A DNA stretch of 48,600 nucleotides from an uncultured Lachnospiraceae bacterium (GCA_944384105.1 CALWSC010000051.1:1-48600), one strand, 5' to 3'; numbered from the stretch's first letter, positions 34,022-42,815 are shown. Numbers and translations: made by a program. The notes: generated from the letters alone by a model not told the origin.

Positions 34022-35066
34022 AACGTACCCTCCAATCCGAGACGGCAAGGGCGCAGGTTGCGCCGTCCGCTCCTGTTTTCTTCTGATAGACCGTTCCGCC
34101 GCCCGCCCTCACCGCGCTGCGTTCGCAGACATTGTCTGCGCCTGTGGTCTTTTTAACAAATTCTGAGGGAGTAAAACTGCCGGGCACTGCCATCAGTTCC
34201 TCTGCCGAAAATGTCAGAAAAGGAAGCGAAAGCTCCCCGGCAAGCGATAAAATTCCCGGTTCATCCTTCTTCAAATCAATGCTTGCCAGCTGCGAAAGCG
34301 CTTCCGGGAAGACTGCACGCTTCTCAAGCTGCATCCGCAGGACGGCCTCAATCTTCTCCTTGGGCGCTCCTTTCCGGCAGCCGATGCCCGCTGTCACAAT
34401 CCGCGGCACGAGATAGAGAGTCTCCTCAAACGGCTGCAGGCGGCGTGAAACGGAGAAATAGATTCCAAGCCGCAGATGTGAGTTCTCACCGGGAGATACC
34501 ATGGCAAATCCCTCCGGCAGCTTGCCATCCACCGGAAAATCACTCGCCAGCCCCAGTGTCTCACCGCGCAGCAGCGCCGCGGAAACTTCCTTGGCAAGGC
34601 GCATGCTGCTGATATACAGGCGGTTCTTAGACGCAAATACATCCACAGCAAATTTGTGGTTGACGTCCGTCGCCGTCGTATACACGGGCACACATCCCAG
34701 TCCGGCAGCAAGGCTTCCGGCAAGCTCATTTGCCCCGCCGATGTGACCGGCCAAAATCGGAATACAGTAATCCGCCATCTCATCCATAACAATGACAGCG
34801 GGATCCGTGCGCTTGTCCCTCACATGCGGAGCGATCGCGCGCACGGCAATTCCGCAGGCACCCACAAAGATCACAGCGTCGCTGTCCGCAAAACGCTCCC
34901 CTGCCCACTGCTGCATCGGCGCTTTCACCGGAAGAATTCCGCTGTTTTCCGGCAGGCTGCGCGTCTTTGCATAAAGACTCACCTGGTGTGCTGCGCCGAG
35001 AAAATCCCGGATTTCCAGAAGCCTCTTTATGCCGCGCCCTGTAAATGCCACGCAGGAAATTTTCAT
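34014..35066 (-). CDS. cbiG: Cobalt-precorrin-5A hydrolase
   Basis: 350 residues. It opens the delta-lactone of cobalt-precorrin-5A with loss of acetaldehyde. Seen: FVGACGIAVRAIAPHVRDKRTDPAVIV in the N-terminal domain (split as FVGACGIAVRAIAPH and DKRTDPAVIV), ILAGHIGGANELA, TTATDVNHKFAVDVFA, and the C-terminal CbiG-C domain with VTAGIGCRKGAPKEKIE and SEFVKKTTGADNVCERSA. Both domains are complete. Confidence 0.95.
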   Translation of the reverse strand: MKISCVAFTGRGIKRLLEIRDFLGAAHQVSLYAKTRSLPENSGILPVKAPMQQWAGERFADSDAVIFVGACGIAVRAIAPHVRDKRTDPAVIVMDEMADYCIPILAGHIGGANELAGSLAAGLGCVPVYTTATDVNHKFAVDVFASKNRLYISSMRLAKEVSAALLRGETLGLASDFPVDGKLPEGFAMVSPGENSHLRLGIYFSVSRRLQPFEETLYLVPRIVTAGIGCRKGAPKEKIEAVLRMQLEKRAVFPEALSQLASIDLKKDEPGILSLAGELSLPFLTFSAEELMAVPGSFTPSEFVKKTTGADNVCERSAVRAGGGTVYQKKTGADGATCALAVSDWRVRFE

Positions 35067-35070
35067 ACTC

Positions 35071-35835
35071 TCACGCTTTCTTCGTTCCCTCGCGGAACTC
35101 TGTGGTAAATTCCGGGTTATACAGCTCGGAACGGTTATATCTGCTGTGCGTCACCACATCTCCAATGATCATCAGCGCGGTCTTAGTGATGTGATTTTCT
35201 CTCGCGGTCTGTGCCAGCGTGCCGACAGTGCAGATAAACTTCTTTTCATCCTCCCATGTCGCCTTATATACAATCGCAGCCGGAGTATCCGCAGTATATC
35301 CGCCGGCAATCAGCCTGCGGCTTAACTCGTCAAGCATTCCCGTGCTGAGGAATACGACCATTGTCGCCTGATGTGCCGCAAAGGACTCAATGCTCTCCTT
35401 CTCCGGCACCGGGGTGCGTCCTGCCATGCGGGTGATAATTACGCTCTGACTTACATCCGGCAGCGTGTATTCCAGATTCAGCGCTGATGCCGCGCCGCAA
35501 AACGAACTCACGCCGGGGCAATAATCATATGCGATTCCCTTTTCGTCCAGCACATCCATCTGCTCGCGGATTGCACCGTACAGGCTCGGATCTCCCGTGT
35601 GAAGGCGGACGGTCGTAAGCCCTTTCTCCTCCGCGGCAAAAATCACGTCAAGAACCTCCTCAAGCGTCATTTTCGCGCTGTTATAAACCTCACACGATTC
35701 CTTCTTATATTCCAAAAGCTCCGGATTTACCAGTGAGCCCGCATAGATAATCACGTCCGCCTGCTCCAGAAGGCGCATGCCTCTGACTGTGATCAGGTCT
35801 GCTGCGCCGCTTCCGGCGCCCACAAAATGTACCAT
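35071..35835 (-). CDS. cbiF: Cobalt-precorrin-4 C11-methyltransferase
   Basis: 254 residues, SAM-dependent tetrapyrrole methylase fold. Seen: FVGAGSGAADLITVRG at the N-terminus, VIIYAGSLVNPELL, VRLHTGDPSLYGAIREQ, CPGVSSFCGAASAL and a TLPDVSQSVIITRMAGRTP segment typical of CbiF/CobM. It lies 4 bases before cbiG. The ATG at 35835 follows AGGACGAGGAG. Confidence 0.96.
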   Translation of the reverse strand: MVHFVGAGSGAADLITVRGMRLLEQADVIIYAGSLVNPELLEYKKESCEVYNSAKMTLEEVLDVIFAAEEKGLTTVRLHTGDPSLYGAIREQMDVLDEKGIAYDYCPGVSSFCGAASALNLEYTLPDVSQSVIITRMAGRTPVPEKESIESFAAHQATMVVFLSTGMLDELSRRLIAGGYTADTPAAIVYKATWEDEKKFICTVGTLAQTARENHITKTALMIIGDVVTHSRYNRSELYNPEFTTEFREGTKKA

Positions 35836-35853
35836 ACTCTCCTCGTCCTTTCC

Positions 35854-36537
35854 TTACCGTTCCTTTACTATTATCAGCGAGTAATATCCCGCGTCGTCCG
35901 GAATTTCCTCCGCACTTGTGTAAACCTTCTCATTTTCCATGCCGCAGTTTTCCACCATCCGTACATCGGCGTCCTGCTCCTTTAACCGCTCTCTGACCTC
36001 AGCGATCTTCTTTCCGCTCTTCATCAGCACCTTGGTGCCCTTAAGCTCCAGCGCTGACAGATCACGGTAAGTGCTCGGGATCACATGCAGCGCCTCAGAA
36101 CGCTCTACCAGACCGATATTCAGACGCGCGGCAGCGGCACAGAAGGATGTGATGCCGCTGACGATCTCCACCGGGTAGCCATCCTGCTCCACCAGACGGT
36201 GCAGGTAGAGATATGTGGAATATACTGTCGGATCTCCGAGTGTCAGAAATGCGACCTGAAGATCTCTCTTCAGATAACTCTCCAGTACGTCCGCTCCTGC
36301 CCTGTGGCTTGCGTCAAGAACTCCCTTATCCTTCGTCATCGGCATATCTACCGCAATGACTGTCTTCTCATCAAGCGCAGGGTATGCCTGCTTTGCGATC
36401 TGATACGCCACGCTCTCCTGCGCATTTTTCCCCGGCACAGCAATGACGCTGCTTTCGCGGATCAGACGAAGCGCCTTCAGTGTCAATAGTTCCGGATCGC
36501 CCGGTCCCACGCCGAGCCCATATAATTTTCCAGCCAT
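35854..36537 (-). CDS. cbiL: Cobalt-factor II C20-methyltransferase
   Basis: 227 residues from ATG 36537 (MAGKLYGLGVGPGDPELLT), with AAAGGAAC upstream; the longer frame to 36657 would translate the palindromic repeat. It methylates C20 of cobalt-sirohydrochlorin. Seen: GVGPGDPELLTLKALR, AVDMPMTKDK, TLGDPTVYSTYLYLH, SGITSFCAAAARLNI and VLMKSGK. It is the second gene of the operon. Confidence 0.95.
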   Translation of the reverse strand: MAGKLYGLGVGPGDPELLTLKALRLIRESSVIAVPGKNAQESVAYQIAKQAYPALDEKTVIAVDMPMTKDKGVLDASHRAGADVLESYLKRDLQVAFLTLGDPTVYSTYLYLHRLVEQDGYPVEIVSGITSFCAAAARLNIGLVERSEALHVIPSTYRDLSALELKGTKVLMKSGKKIAEVRERLKEQDADVRMVENCGMENEKVYTSAEEIPDDAGYYSLIIVKER

Positions 36538-36557
36538 AATAAGTTCCTTTCTGAATG

Positions 36558-36590
36558 TATGCCGCCTATTCGGCGGCGGGATTTTTGCAG
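36558..36590 (-). repeat. Intra-operon palindromic repeat, copy 3
   Basis: Minus strand: CTGCAAAAATCCCGCC followed by GCCGAATAGGCGGCATA. It covers the last codons of cbiD (its NPAAE end and TAG stop) and the start of the cbiD-cbiL gap. Core GCCGCC-GAATA-GGCGGC gives a 6 bp stem, as in copies at 5636-5667 and 25553-25584. Confidence 0.7.
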
Positions 36591-37720
36591 TAATGTCCCC
36601 TGCAGAACTGTGTCTTGCCCAGCGTTCCATACACGCTGGAAAATACGACAGCTCCAAGCTCCAGTTCCCCGCAGCCGCGATTGTTCAGATAAAACTGGAT
36701 TTTCGGCATCACCTGCTCCATCGTCCGCTCCAGGAAGCCCTCCTGCCTCAGCAGCTCCACAGCCTCCTCCGTGGTAATGGTATCCAACAGCCTGCGGACA
36801 ACTTCTTCCGGCACACCGGCGCGCAGCGCGGCGGCGGCAAAGAGCTCGGCGCGGCAGTCGGCATTTCTCGAATGCGTATTCATAATACCGCCGGAAACCT
36901 TAATAAACTTTCCGATATGCGCTATAAACAGAATACCCTTGATTCCCAGCTCCCGCGCCAGATCAATCGTCTCACCGACGTAGTTGCTGCACTTCATCGT
37001 GTACGTCAGATCGAGATGCTCCTGCTCTCTGGAAAATGCTTCCCCGTAATTGCCCGGTGTGATCACAAGATATTCTGCGCCGCGCTCCTTTAACATCTGC
37101 ATTTCCAGCCGGATGCTCGCGATCAGCGCCTCCTCGCTCATCGGAACGACGATGCCGCTCGTTCCCAGAACGGAGAGCCCTCCCACGATACCGAGCCTCG
37201 GGTTGAACGTCTTTTGGGCAAGCCGCTCGCCGTCCGGGATATCGATCACAACCTCCATACCCCCCGCATACTTCAGCTCGCGGCAGACCTCAGAGACTTC
37301 TTTGGAAATCATGCTGCGGGGTACGCTGTTGATCGCGGCTGCTCCGACCGGCTGCTCAAGCCCCGGCTTTGTGACACGCCCGACTCCCCTGCCTCCGTCT
37401 ATGGTAATTCCCGGCTGTCCGCACCGCCGCACGGAAGCATAAATCAAAGCCCCGTGCGTCACATCCGGATCATCCCCGCCGTCCTTTCGCACAGCGCAGC
37501 GCACACAGTCTGCGGTGCGCGTGACATCCTCGATCAGAAGGTGCAGCAGAATCCCTTTTGGCGTCAGCAGAGCGGCTTCCTCCACCTCCTGTCCCGTAAG
37601 CAGCATCCTGGCCGCCGCCTTTGCCGCCGCCGCCGCGCACGACCCGGTCGTATACCCCAGGCGCAGGCGCTTCCTGTCCTTTATTACATATAGATCCTCC
37701 AGACCCGTCTTATGTTCCAT
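36566..37720 (-). CDS. cbiD: Cobalt-precorrin-5B C1-methyltransferase
   Basis: 384 residues from ATG 37720 (MEHKTGLEDLY), with AAAAGGAG upstream; the upstream open frame is riboswitch RNA. Seen: the family signature RLGYTTGSCAAAAAKAA, TITIDGGRGVGRVTKPGL, AAAINSVPR and TGTSGIV-type segment LGTSGIVVPMSEEALI. It methylates C1 of the anaerobic pathway intermediate. First gene of the operon. Its last five residues come from the palindromic repeat. Confidence 0.96.
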   Translation of the reverse strand: MEHKTGLEDLYVIKDRKRLRLGYTTGSCAAAAAKAAARMLLTGQEVEEAALLTPKGILLHLLIEDVTRTADCVRCAVRKDGGDDPDVTHGALIYASVRRCGQPGITIDGGRGVGRVTKPGLEQPVGAAAINSVPRSMISKEVSEVCRELKYAGGMEVVIDIPDGERLAQKTFNPRLGIVGGLSVLGTSGIVVPMSEEALIASIRLEMQMLKERGAEYLVITPGNYGEAFSREQEHLDLTYTMKCSNYVGETIDLARELGIKGILFIAHIGKFIKVSGGIMNTHSRNADCRAELFAAAALRAGVPEEVVRRLLDTITTEEAVELLRQEGFLERTMEQVMPKIQFYLNNRGCGELELGAVVFSSVYGTLGKTQFCRGHYCKNPAAE

Positions 37721-37745
37721 GATCTTCTCCTTTTGTACAATATCA

Positions 37746-37776
37746 CAAAAAAAACGCTGCCCTTTTGGACAACGTT
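37746..37776 (-). terminator. Riboswitch-controlled terminator before cbiD
   Basis: AACGTTGTCC (37767-37776) pairs with GGGCAGCGTT (37753-37762) across an AAAA loop, followed by eight T residues on the minus strand. It lies between the cobalamin aptamer and the cbiD ribosome binding site. Confidence 0.92.
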
Positions 37777-37784
37777 CTCCATTC

Positions 37785-37925
37785 CCGAAATTCCGGCGTA
37801 AGCATGCGCCCCGGTTGCCGCAGGGAAACATACCTCCCCCGCAGCGCTGGTATCTGGCTTTAACAGTAACGGACTTGCACAGGACTTTCACCTGTTTCCC
37901 GAGGCGCAGCAGGGTTATCATTTCT
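37785..37925 (-). promoter_or_regulatory. Cobalamin riboswitch of the main B12 operon
   Basis: The minus-strand leader shows CGGGAAACAGGTGAAAGTCC, TGCAAGTCCGTTACTGTTAAAGCC (split here at GTCC) and a B12-box-like GCCAGATACCAGCGC. These match the short AdoCbl-type cobalamin aptamer common upstream of cbi operons. A strong terminator follows, so control is by transcription termination. The aptamer differs in type from the one in front of cbiK. Confidence 0.9.
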
Positions 37926-37932
37926 GGGTTAC

Positions 37933-37961
37933 ATTATAATGGTTTTGATGGTATGTGTCAA
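37933..37961 (-). promoter_or_regulatory. Consensus promoter of the cobalamin operon
   Basis: TTGACA (37956-37961) and TATAAT (37933-37938) on the minus strand have a 17-base spacer, a perfect match to the vegetative sigma-factor consensus. The transcription start is expected near 37926, directly before the riboswitch. Confidence 0.92.
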
Positions 37962-37984
37962 TTCACTAAATATAATACTTTTAT

Positions 37985-39334
37985 CTATATCCCCATCTTC
38001 CGCGCCGCCTGCTTCCACAGAATGAAAGCGCAGATTACAGCAGCAGCCTCAGCCACCGGGAAAGCTATCCATACGCCCGTGGTTCCCATGACTTTTGCCA
38101 GCAGGAATGCCAGAAGCGGCAGGATACTCATCTGCCTCAGGATCGAAATCACCAGCGAATGCACGCCTTTCCCCAGGGCTTCAAACGTTCCGGAGTAAAT
38201 CAGGCTCGGCGTGGATATAAAAAATCCGATACTGATAATCCGAAGCGCGCTGCTGCCCATCTCCATCAGATCGGGCTGCGCGTCGAAAAGCTTCATGATT
38301 GCCCCCGGAAAACCTGCAAACAGGAGCGTTCCCGCTGCCATGATAATTCCGGTTACAAGCATTGCGGAATTCACTGTCTTCTTCAGGCGAGCCAGACTTC
38401 CCGCGCCGTAATTGTAGCTTGCGATCGGGCGCAGAGCCTGCACGACTCCGTTCGCGGGCATGTAAACGAAGCTCTGCATCTTAAAATACAGCCCCAGCAC
38501 TGCGATGCCGGTCGCCGCATTTGCCATCATGCTCAGGATTCCGTTTAAAACACTCACAAGCAGTGACGGCATCGCAGTCATCATTGTGGACGGCACCGCC
38601 ACCTGATAAATATTTCCGATCACAATACCGCGCACTCTGAATCGCTGAAACTTAAGCTTCAGCCCGTCCTTCTGCCTCTGCATCAGCACAAACGCCAGCA
38701 GGCACGCAGCCATCTGTCCGATGATCGTCGCGATCGCGGCGCCGGCAACACCCATTTGCGGCAGACCGAACATTCCGAAAATCAGAATCGGATCCAGAAT
38801 GATATTGATGACAGCACCGACGCCCTGCAGCACCATAGGAACAAGCATATTGCCCGTGGACTGGAAAATCTTCTCAATCGCGATATGGAAATGACTTCCG
38901 AACGTAAAGGTGATGACGATCACGGAATACGTCACCGCCATATCCAGGATCTGCGGATCATCCGTAAACATAGCCAGGAACGGCCGTGATAGAAACAGCC
39001 CGACGAGTACAAAGATCAGCCCGTGAACGGCTGCCAGAATAAAGCCGTGAGAAATCGCCTCCTCCGCCTTCTGCCGGTTTCCCTCGCCGAGGCTTCGCGC
39101 CACGCAGGAATTCAATCCCACTCCAAGTCCGACCGACACTGCCAGGGATAAGTTCTGAAGGGGATACACCAGAGATACCGCCGTCAGCGCATCCTCGCTT
39201 AACCGCGCCACGAAAATACTGTCCACCACGTTATACATGGACTGGATCAGCATTGAGATCATCGGCGGAAACGCCATGGACAGCAGCAGCGGCATGACCG
39301 GCTTCGTCCCCATAACATTTGCTTTCTCTTTCAT
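37985..39334 (-). CDS. MATE-family efflux transporter
   Basis: 449 residues with about 12 hydrophobic helices in two related halves. Seen: PLLLSMAFPPMISMLIQSMYNVVDS near the N-terminus (family-typical), VGLGVGLNSCVARSLGEGNRQKA, and in the second half ANGVVQALRPIASYNYGAG. It likely exports cationic or drug-like compounds using an ion gradient; the substrate is not predictable. The ATG at 39334 follows GAGGAGGAG. It is preceded by a promoter and a leader hairpin (39374-39470), suggesting attenuation control. It ends 23 bases before the -35 of the cobalamin promoter. Confidence 0.93.
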   Translation of the reverse strand: MKEKANVMGTKPVMPLLLSMAFPPMISMLIQSMYNVVDSIFVARLSEDALTAVSLVYPLQNLSLAVSVGLGVGLNSCVARSLGEGNRQKAEEAISHGFILAAVHGLIFVLVGLFLSRPFLAMFTDDPQILDMAVTYSVIVITFTFGSHFHIAIEKIFQSTGNMLVPMVLQGVGAVINIILDPILIFGMFGLPQMGVAGAAIATIIGQMAACLLAFVLMQRQKDGLKLKFQRFRVRGIVIGNIYQVAVPSTMMTAMPSLLVSVLNGILSMMANAATGIAVLGLYFKMQSFVYMPANGVVQALRPIASYNYGAGSLARLKKTVNSAMLVTGIIMAAGTLLFAGFPGAIMKLFDAQPDLMEMGSSALRIISIGFFISTPSLIYSGTFEALGKGVHSLVISILRQMSILPLLAFLLAKVMGTTGVWIAFPVAEAAAVICAFILWKQAARKMGI

Positions 39335-39373
39335 CAGAAAAAACTCCTCCTCTTACCGTATTTTCTCCATAGT

Positions 39374-39428
39374 ACAAAAAAAGGCTACAGACCTCTGTTT
39401 GTCTCAGAAACAGAAAAATCTATAGCCC
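39374..39428 (-). terminator. Terminator hairpin in the MATE gene leader
   Basis: GGCTATAGA (39419-39427) pairs with TCTGTAGCC (39383-39391). A nested TCTGTTT-CTGAGAC-AAACAGA hairpin fills the loop, and TTTTTTT follows (39376-39382). It begins only about six bases after the predicted transcription start of the MATE promoter. It would end most transcripts from that promoter and also those from the upstream SEC-C gene. Confidence 0.88.
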
Positions 39429-39440
39429 AATGCAATCCCT

Positions 39441-39470
39441 ATTATATTCAATTCATCCGGAAAATGTCAA
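39441..39470 (-). promoter_or_regulatory. Promoter of the attenuated MATE leader
   Basis: TTGACA (39465-39470) and TATAAT (39441-39446) on the minus strand have an 18-base spacer. The -35 contains the TGA stop of the SEC-C gene. Confidence 0.82.
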
Positions 39471-41068
39471 GACTTTCCTTTGCCGCAGCAGTGCTTGTAC
39501 TTCTTTCCGCTGCCGCACGGACACGGATCATTCGGATAAATCTTCTTCCGCGTGCTGAAATCCACAACGTCCGCCTTCTTTCTCCCCGGCTCCAGCTCCG
39601 CCTGCGTGTGCCCGGCGAGCTCCCACTTCCGGATATACCGCCCGAACACCTCAAGCTGCTCCGCCAGCCTTCTCTTCTTCTTGGCAGAAATCTGAATATT
39701 CGCCATATCCAGCAGGCTCTCCACCTCGTCCCAGTCACAGTTCATCCGGACGATATCCTGCATCTGACAAAACAAAGCAGACGCCTGATACTCCGAAAGA
39801 TTCAGCTCCCGCTTCAGCCAGAGCAGGAAAAAGTCCGTGTTCTCATTCGGCACCTGCACCTGAAACTCTCCGTACTCGTACAGCTCCTCTCTGCTCTGCG
39901 GCATATACGGCTCGTACTGCTTCTGATCCTCCAGGAGAAACAGATACATCCCCTCCTCCTCCAGATCTCCGTCCATAAGATAGCTGCCGTCAAAGCGGTA
40001 CGAATCATTCTCTTCTGTAAACTCTCTCAGCGCGCGCGTCAGATCCCTGACAGGAATCTTCTCTCCCTCGCAGCGCTCATACAGCATTCTCAGGCGCTCC
40101 AAAGTAACCGCGCCGTACAGATACACCGCGCCCTCAAAGAGCCGTCCGAGATTCGCCCTCTTCTTCTGAGCCTCTAAAACCTCCGGCGTACAAATCTGCC
40201 GGTACTTCTCCTGCACATCCAAAGGTACCTGATAGAAACCGGTGTAAAGGTTCATTGCCCCGTAAGCACACAGAAACAGAGAGCCAGCTATTCTGTCAGC
40301 ATACGTTATAACGCCCTGATTGTCCACAGCCTGATGGAAAAATTCCAGATCATCTGCGCTGACTGTTTTGAGCACCCGCTCCATAAAGTCCCCGTCCAGC
40401 ATTTTGTCCTTCAGCCATTCGACAAGCTTGGCTTTATTGAGCTTTGAATACCCTGAAAAGCCAAAACCCCTGGCAATCCCTGTCAGATCCTCCTTCCTGT
40501 ACTGCAGGAAGACATCGCTCAGCGATGCAACGGGATTGATGTACTCTCTCAGAGTATCTTCGTCCCACACCGCATCTTCTTCTGTCTGATCAAAATTCCA
40601 CCGGCGCATCTTTTTATTTACCGCATCCATGTCAAAAGGCTCCGCCTCATCGATGAAATTATAAAATCCATAGATGCCGCCGCAGTCCTCGATCATATTC
40701 GGACCTTTGAATTGAATCACCTGCGGGAAACGCTCCTCGTATTCCACCAGCTTCTCTACCGCAATGATATGCCGCCAGTCGTCGCCAAAATCATACGTAT
40801 AAATAAATTTACCGCCCACTTCCAGGAAGTCATCGATTCCATCTTTCACTGAGTTCTCTTCCTCTGTGCCTTCTCCCGCAGGATCGTATGTCACCCGCTT
40901 CTGCAAATCCGGGAAATAAAAGTCATACAGATGCGCATGTTCCCATCCGAAAATCTCTTCGATTACTCTGTCCAGATCCTCAAAAGAAATTCTGTCCGGA
41001 ATCCATACTCTCCGCCAGATCGGCGGATGTGATCCCTCAATCGTTATCTTCAGCTGATATCCTGCCAT
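39467..41068 (-). CDS. pRiA4b ORF3-like / SEC-C motif protein
   Basis: 533 residues. Residues about 1-180 match the plasmid pRiA4b ORF-3-like (IS1096 TnpR-like) domain: LKITIEGSHPPIWRRVWIP, IFGWEHAHLYDF, YTYDFGDDWRHII. The middle (about 180-500) is helical and unassigned. The C-terminus ends in a SEC-C zinc motif, DPCPCGSGKKYKHCCGK. SEC-C motifs bind zinc and are found in SecA and many accessory proteins. The ATG lies inside the end of the acyltransferase-kinase gene (19-base overlap), so the two are translated together. Function unknown. Confidence 0.85.
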   Translation of the reverse strand: MAGYQLKITIEGSHPPIWRRVWIPDRISFEDLDRVIEEIFGWEHAHLYDFYFPDLQKRVTYDPAGEGTEEENSVKDGIDDFLEVGGKFIYTYDFGDDWRHIIAVEKLVEYEERFPQVIQFKGPNMIEDCGGIYGFYNFIDEAEPFDMDAVNKKMRRWNFDQTEEDAVWDEDTLREYINPVASLSDVFLQYRKEDLTGIARGFGFSGYSKLNKAKLVEWLKDKMLDGDFMERVLKTVSADDLEFFHQAVDNQGVITYADRIAGSLFLCAYGAMNLYTGFYQVPLDVQEKYRQICTPEVLEAQKKRANLGRLFEGAVYLYGAVTLERLRMLYERCEGEKIPVRDLTRALREFTEENDSYRFDGSYLMDGDLEEEGMYLFLLEDQKQYEPYMPQSREELYEYGEFQVQVPNENTDFFLLWLKRELNLSEYQASALFCQMQDIVRMNCDWDEVESLLDMANIQISAKKKRRLAEQLEVFGRYIRKWELAGHTQAELEPGRKKADVVDFSTRKKIYPNDPCPCGSGKKYKHCCGKGKS

Positions 41069-42702
41069 TTGCTTCCTCCATACTTCTCTACGAGCTTCTT
41101 CATCTGTTCAAACTGCTCCTCCATCTCCGCGATCAGACGGAACTGCGTGCGCGCCCGCACCAGATTATGCTCCGGATAAGCCGTCTTGAAATAAGTATCC
41201 CCCTGGAGAAAATCCGCCAGGAATCGGATACCGCACTCCAGCGTCATCAGCCGCGCGCCCCACGGAAGACTTTCAAGCTCCTGCGGGGTGAGCACATCCT
41301 TTGCCATCTCCAGATACCCTTTCACATACAGCTCATACAGATGAATGTCAAAATGAACCTTGTCAAGATCCCTCTCGTCCTCCTCCGCGGTGGACGCTCC
41401 AAACCGGATGGAATCGCCAAAATCATTTGCCGCCAGACCCGGCATAATCGTATCCAGGTCAATGATGCACAGACCTCTGCCCGTATCCTGGTCAAACAAA
41501 ATATTATTCAGCTTCGTATCATTATGCGTCACCCTTAAAGGAAGCACTCCTTTCTGAAGCTGCTCCATCAGAACACCGCAGTCCTTCTCTCTGGCAAGAG
41601 CAAACTCGATCTCCGGACGGCATAATCTGGCGCGGTTCTTCACATCGCGCTGTACTGCCTGGGAAAAATCGCGGAAACGCTTCACCGTATCATGAAACTG
41701 CGGGATCGTCTCATACAGACGCTCCGCCGGATAATCCCCGAGCTGCTTTAAGAAATGACCAAAACTGCGCGCCGACTCATAAAACTGCTCCGGACGCTCC
41801 ACCTGCTGATAGCAGACGGAATTCGAAATATAATTCAGGCAGCGCCAAGGCTGACCCTCATCATCCTCAAAATAATTCTCCCCGCTCTTCGTCTTGATAT
41901 AAGAGAGCGTCTCCCGGTCCGCGTCTCCGCCCTCACCGCGGATCACCTCGCGCAGATACTCGGTCACGGAGAAAATATTCTCCATTACCTGTCCGGGATT
42001 CTTAAACACATTGATATTCACGCGCTGCAGGACGTAGAGCGGCTCATCCTTTCCGTCTTCAACCGGCATATAGACCGCATACGTCTCATTGATATGCCCT
42101 TCCCCGAAAGGCTTCACATAACTGCACTGCGGTCCGAAACCGAACGCATAAAGCGCGTCCTCGAGCGCCCTGCTGTCCGCGCCCTCAATCTTCCTTCTGG
42201 TGGAAAAGATCACCTCTCCCGCCTCCACGCGGCTGCCCGGATCAATCGTACAGTTCGACTTCACAATACTGCCAAGTCCCACATGCGCGCCAAACCCGAC
42301 CTCAGAATCGTGATCCACGACAGCGCCGCTGTTGATCAGAGCTGCGCGGCCGATGCGCGTGTGCGTATTCACCACAGCCCTCTGCATCACAAAGCAACCC
42401 GGCTCCAGCACAGCGCTCGGGCTTATAACCGCGGACGGATGCACGATCGGCGGCACATCATACCCCGCCTCCAGAAGCCTGTCCGTCCAGTAAAGGCGCG
42501 TATTATTATTTCCGAAAGCCGCTACAGCGACCTGATATTCCTCATGCTTTATCAGATAATCGCAGCACTTCCCTGCCACATCAGACCCCTTTGCCGCATC
42601 ATCCAAAAACACAATCTCCTCATAACCCAGCATCGCGGCAGTCTCCTTAACCATCTGACCGAAACCGCCTGCACCGAGAATCAGTAAACTCTTCATTTTC
42701 AT
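41050..42702 (-). CDS. PglD-like acyltransferase fused to NahK-like sugar kinase
   Basis: 550 residues from ATG 42702 (AGGAG five bases upstream). N-terminal part (about 1-80): a Rossmann-like PglD/NeuD domain, LLILGAGGFGQMVKETA. About 85-175: left-handed beta-helix hexapeptide repeats (IVHPSAVISPSAVLEPGC, INSGAVVDHDSEVG). About 185-550: an aminoglycoside-phosphotransferase-type kinase with EGHINETYAVYMP, catalytic LRVTHNDTKLNNILFD and metal-binding IIDLDTIMPG, resembling N-acetylhexosamine 1-kinase. The two activities on one chain suggest acylation and anomeric phosphorylation of an amino sugar, an inference. Coupled to the SEC-C gene. Confidence 0.85.
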   Translation of the reverse strand: MKMKSLLILGAGGFGQMVKETAAMLGYEEIVFLDDAAKGSDVAGKCCDYLIKHEEYQVAVAAFGNNNTRLYWTDRLLEAGYDVPPIVHPSAVISPSAVLEPGCFVMQRAVVNTHTRIGRAALINSGAVVDHDSEVGFGAHVGLGSIVKSNCTIDPGSRVEAGEVIFSTRRKIEGADSRALEDALYAFGFGPQCSYVKPFGEGHINETYAVYMPVEDGKDEPLYVLQRVNINVFKNPGQVMENIFSVTEYLREVIRGEGGDADRETLSYIKTKSGENYFEDDEGQPWRCLNYISNSVCYQQVERPEQFYESARSFGHFLKQLGDYPAERLYETIPQFHDTVKRFRDFSQAVQRDVKNRARLCRPEIEFALAREKDCGVLMEQLQKGVLPLRVTHNDTKLNNILFDQDTGRGLCIIDLDTIMPGLAANDFGDSIRFGASTAEEDERDLDKVHFDIHLYELYVKGYLEMAKDVLTPQELESLPWGARLMTLECGIRFLADFLQGDTYFKTAYPEHNLVRARTQFRLIAEMEEQFEQMKKLVEKYGGSKWQDIS

Positions 42703-42775
42703 CCTATCTCCTATATGTACCTGCACAGCCCGAACTCCTGTCCGGGTCTTTGTTTATTCTATCAAATATTTTCCC

Positions 42776-42815
42776 TAAAAACAACAAAAACCGGGCAGAA
42801 ATCCCTCTGCTCCGG
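42776..42815 (-). terminator. Terminator of the zinc ribbon/XRE/ImmA-like operon
   Basis: CCGGAGCAGA (42806-42815) pairs with TCTGCCCGG (42791-42799), with a one-base bulge and a short loop, followed by TTTTTGTTGTTTTT on the minus strand. It lies about 34 bases after the ImmA-like stop. Confidence 0.85.

Noticed and set aside
36538-36657. N-terminal extension of cbiL
   Set aside because: It would translate the palindromic repeat. The family start with a ribosome binding site is at 36537.
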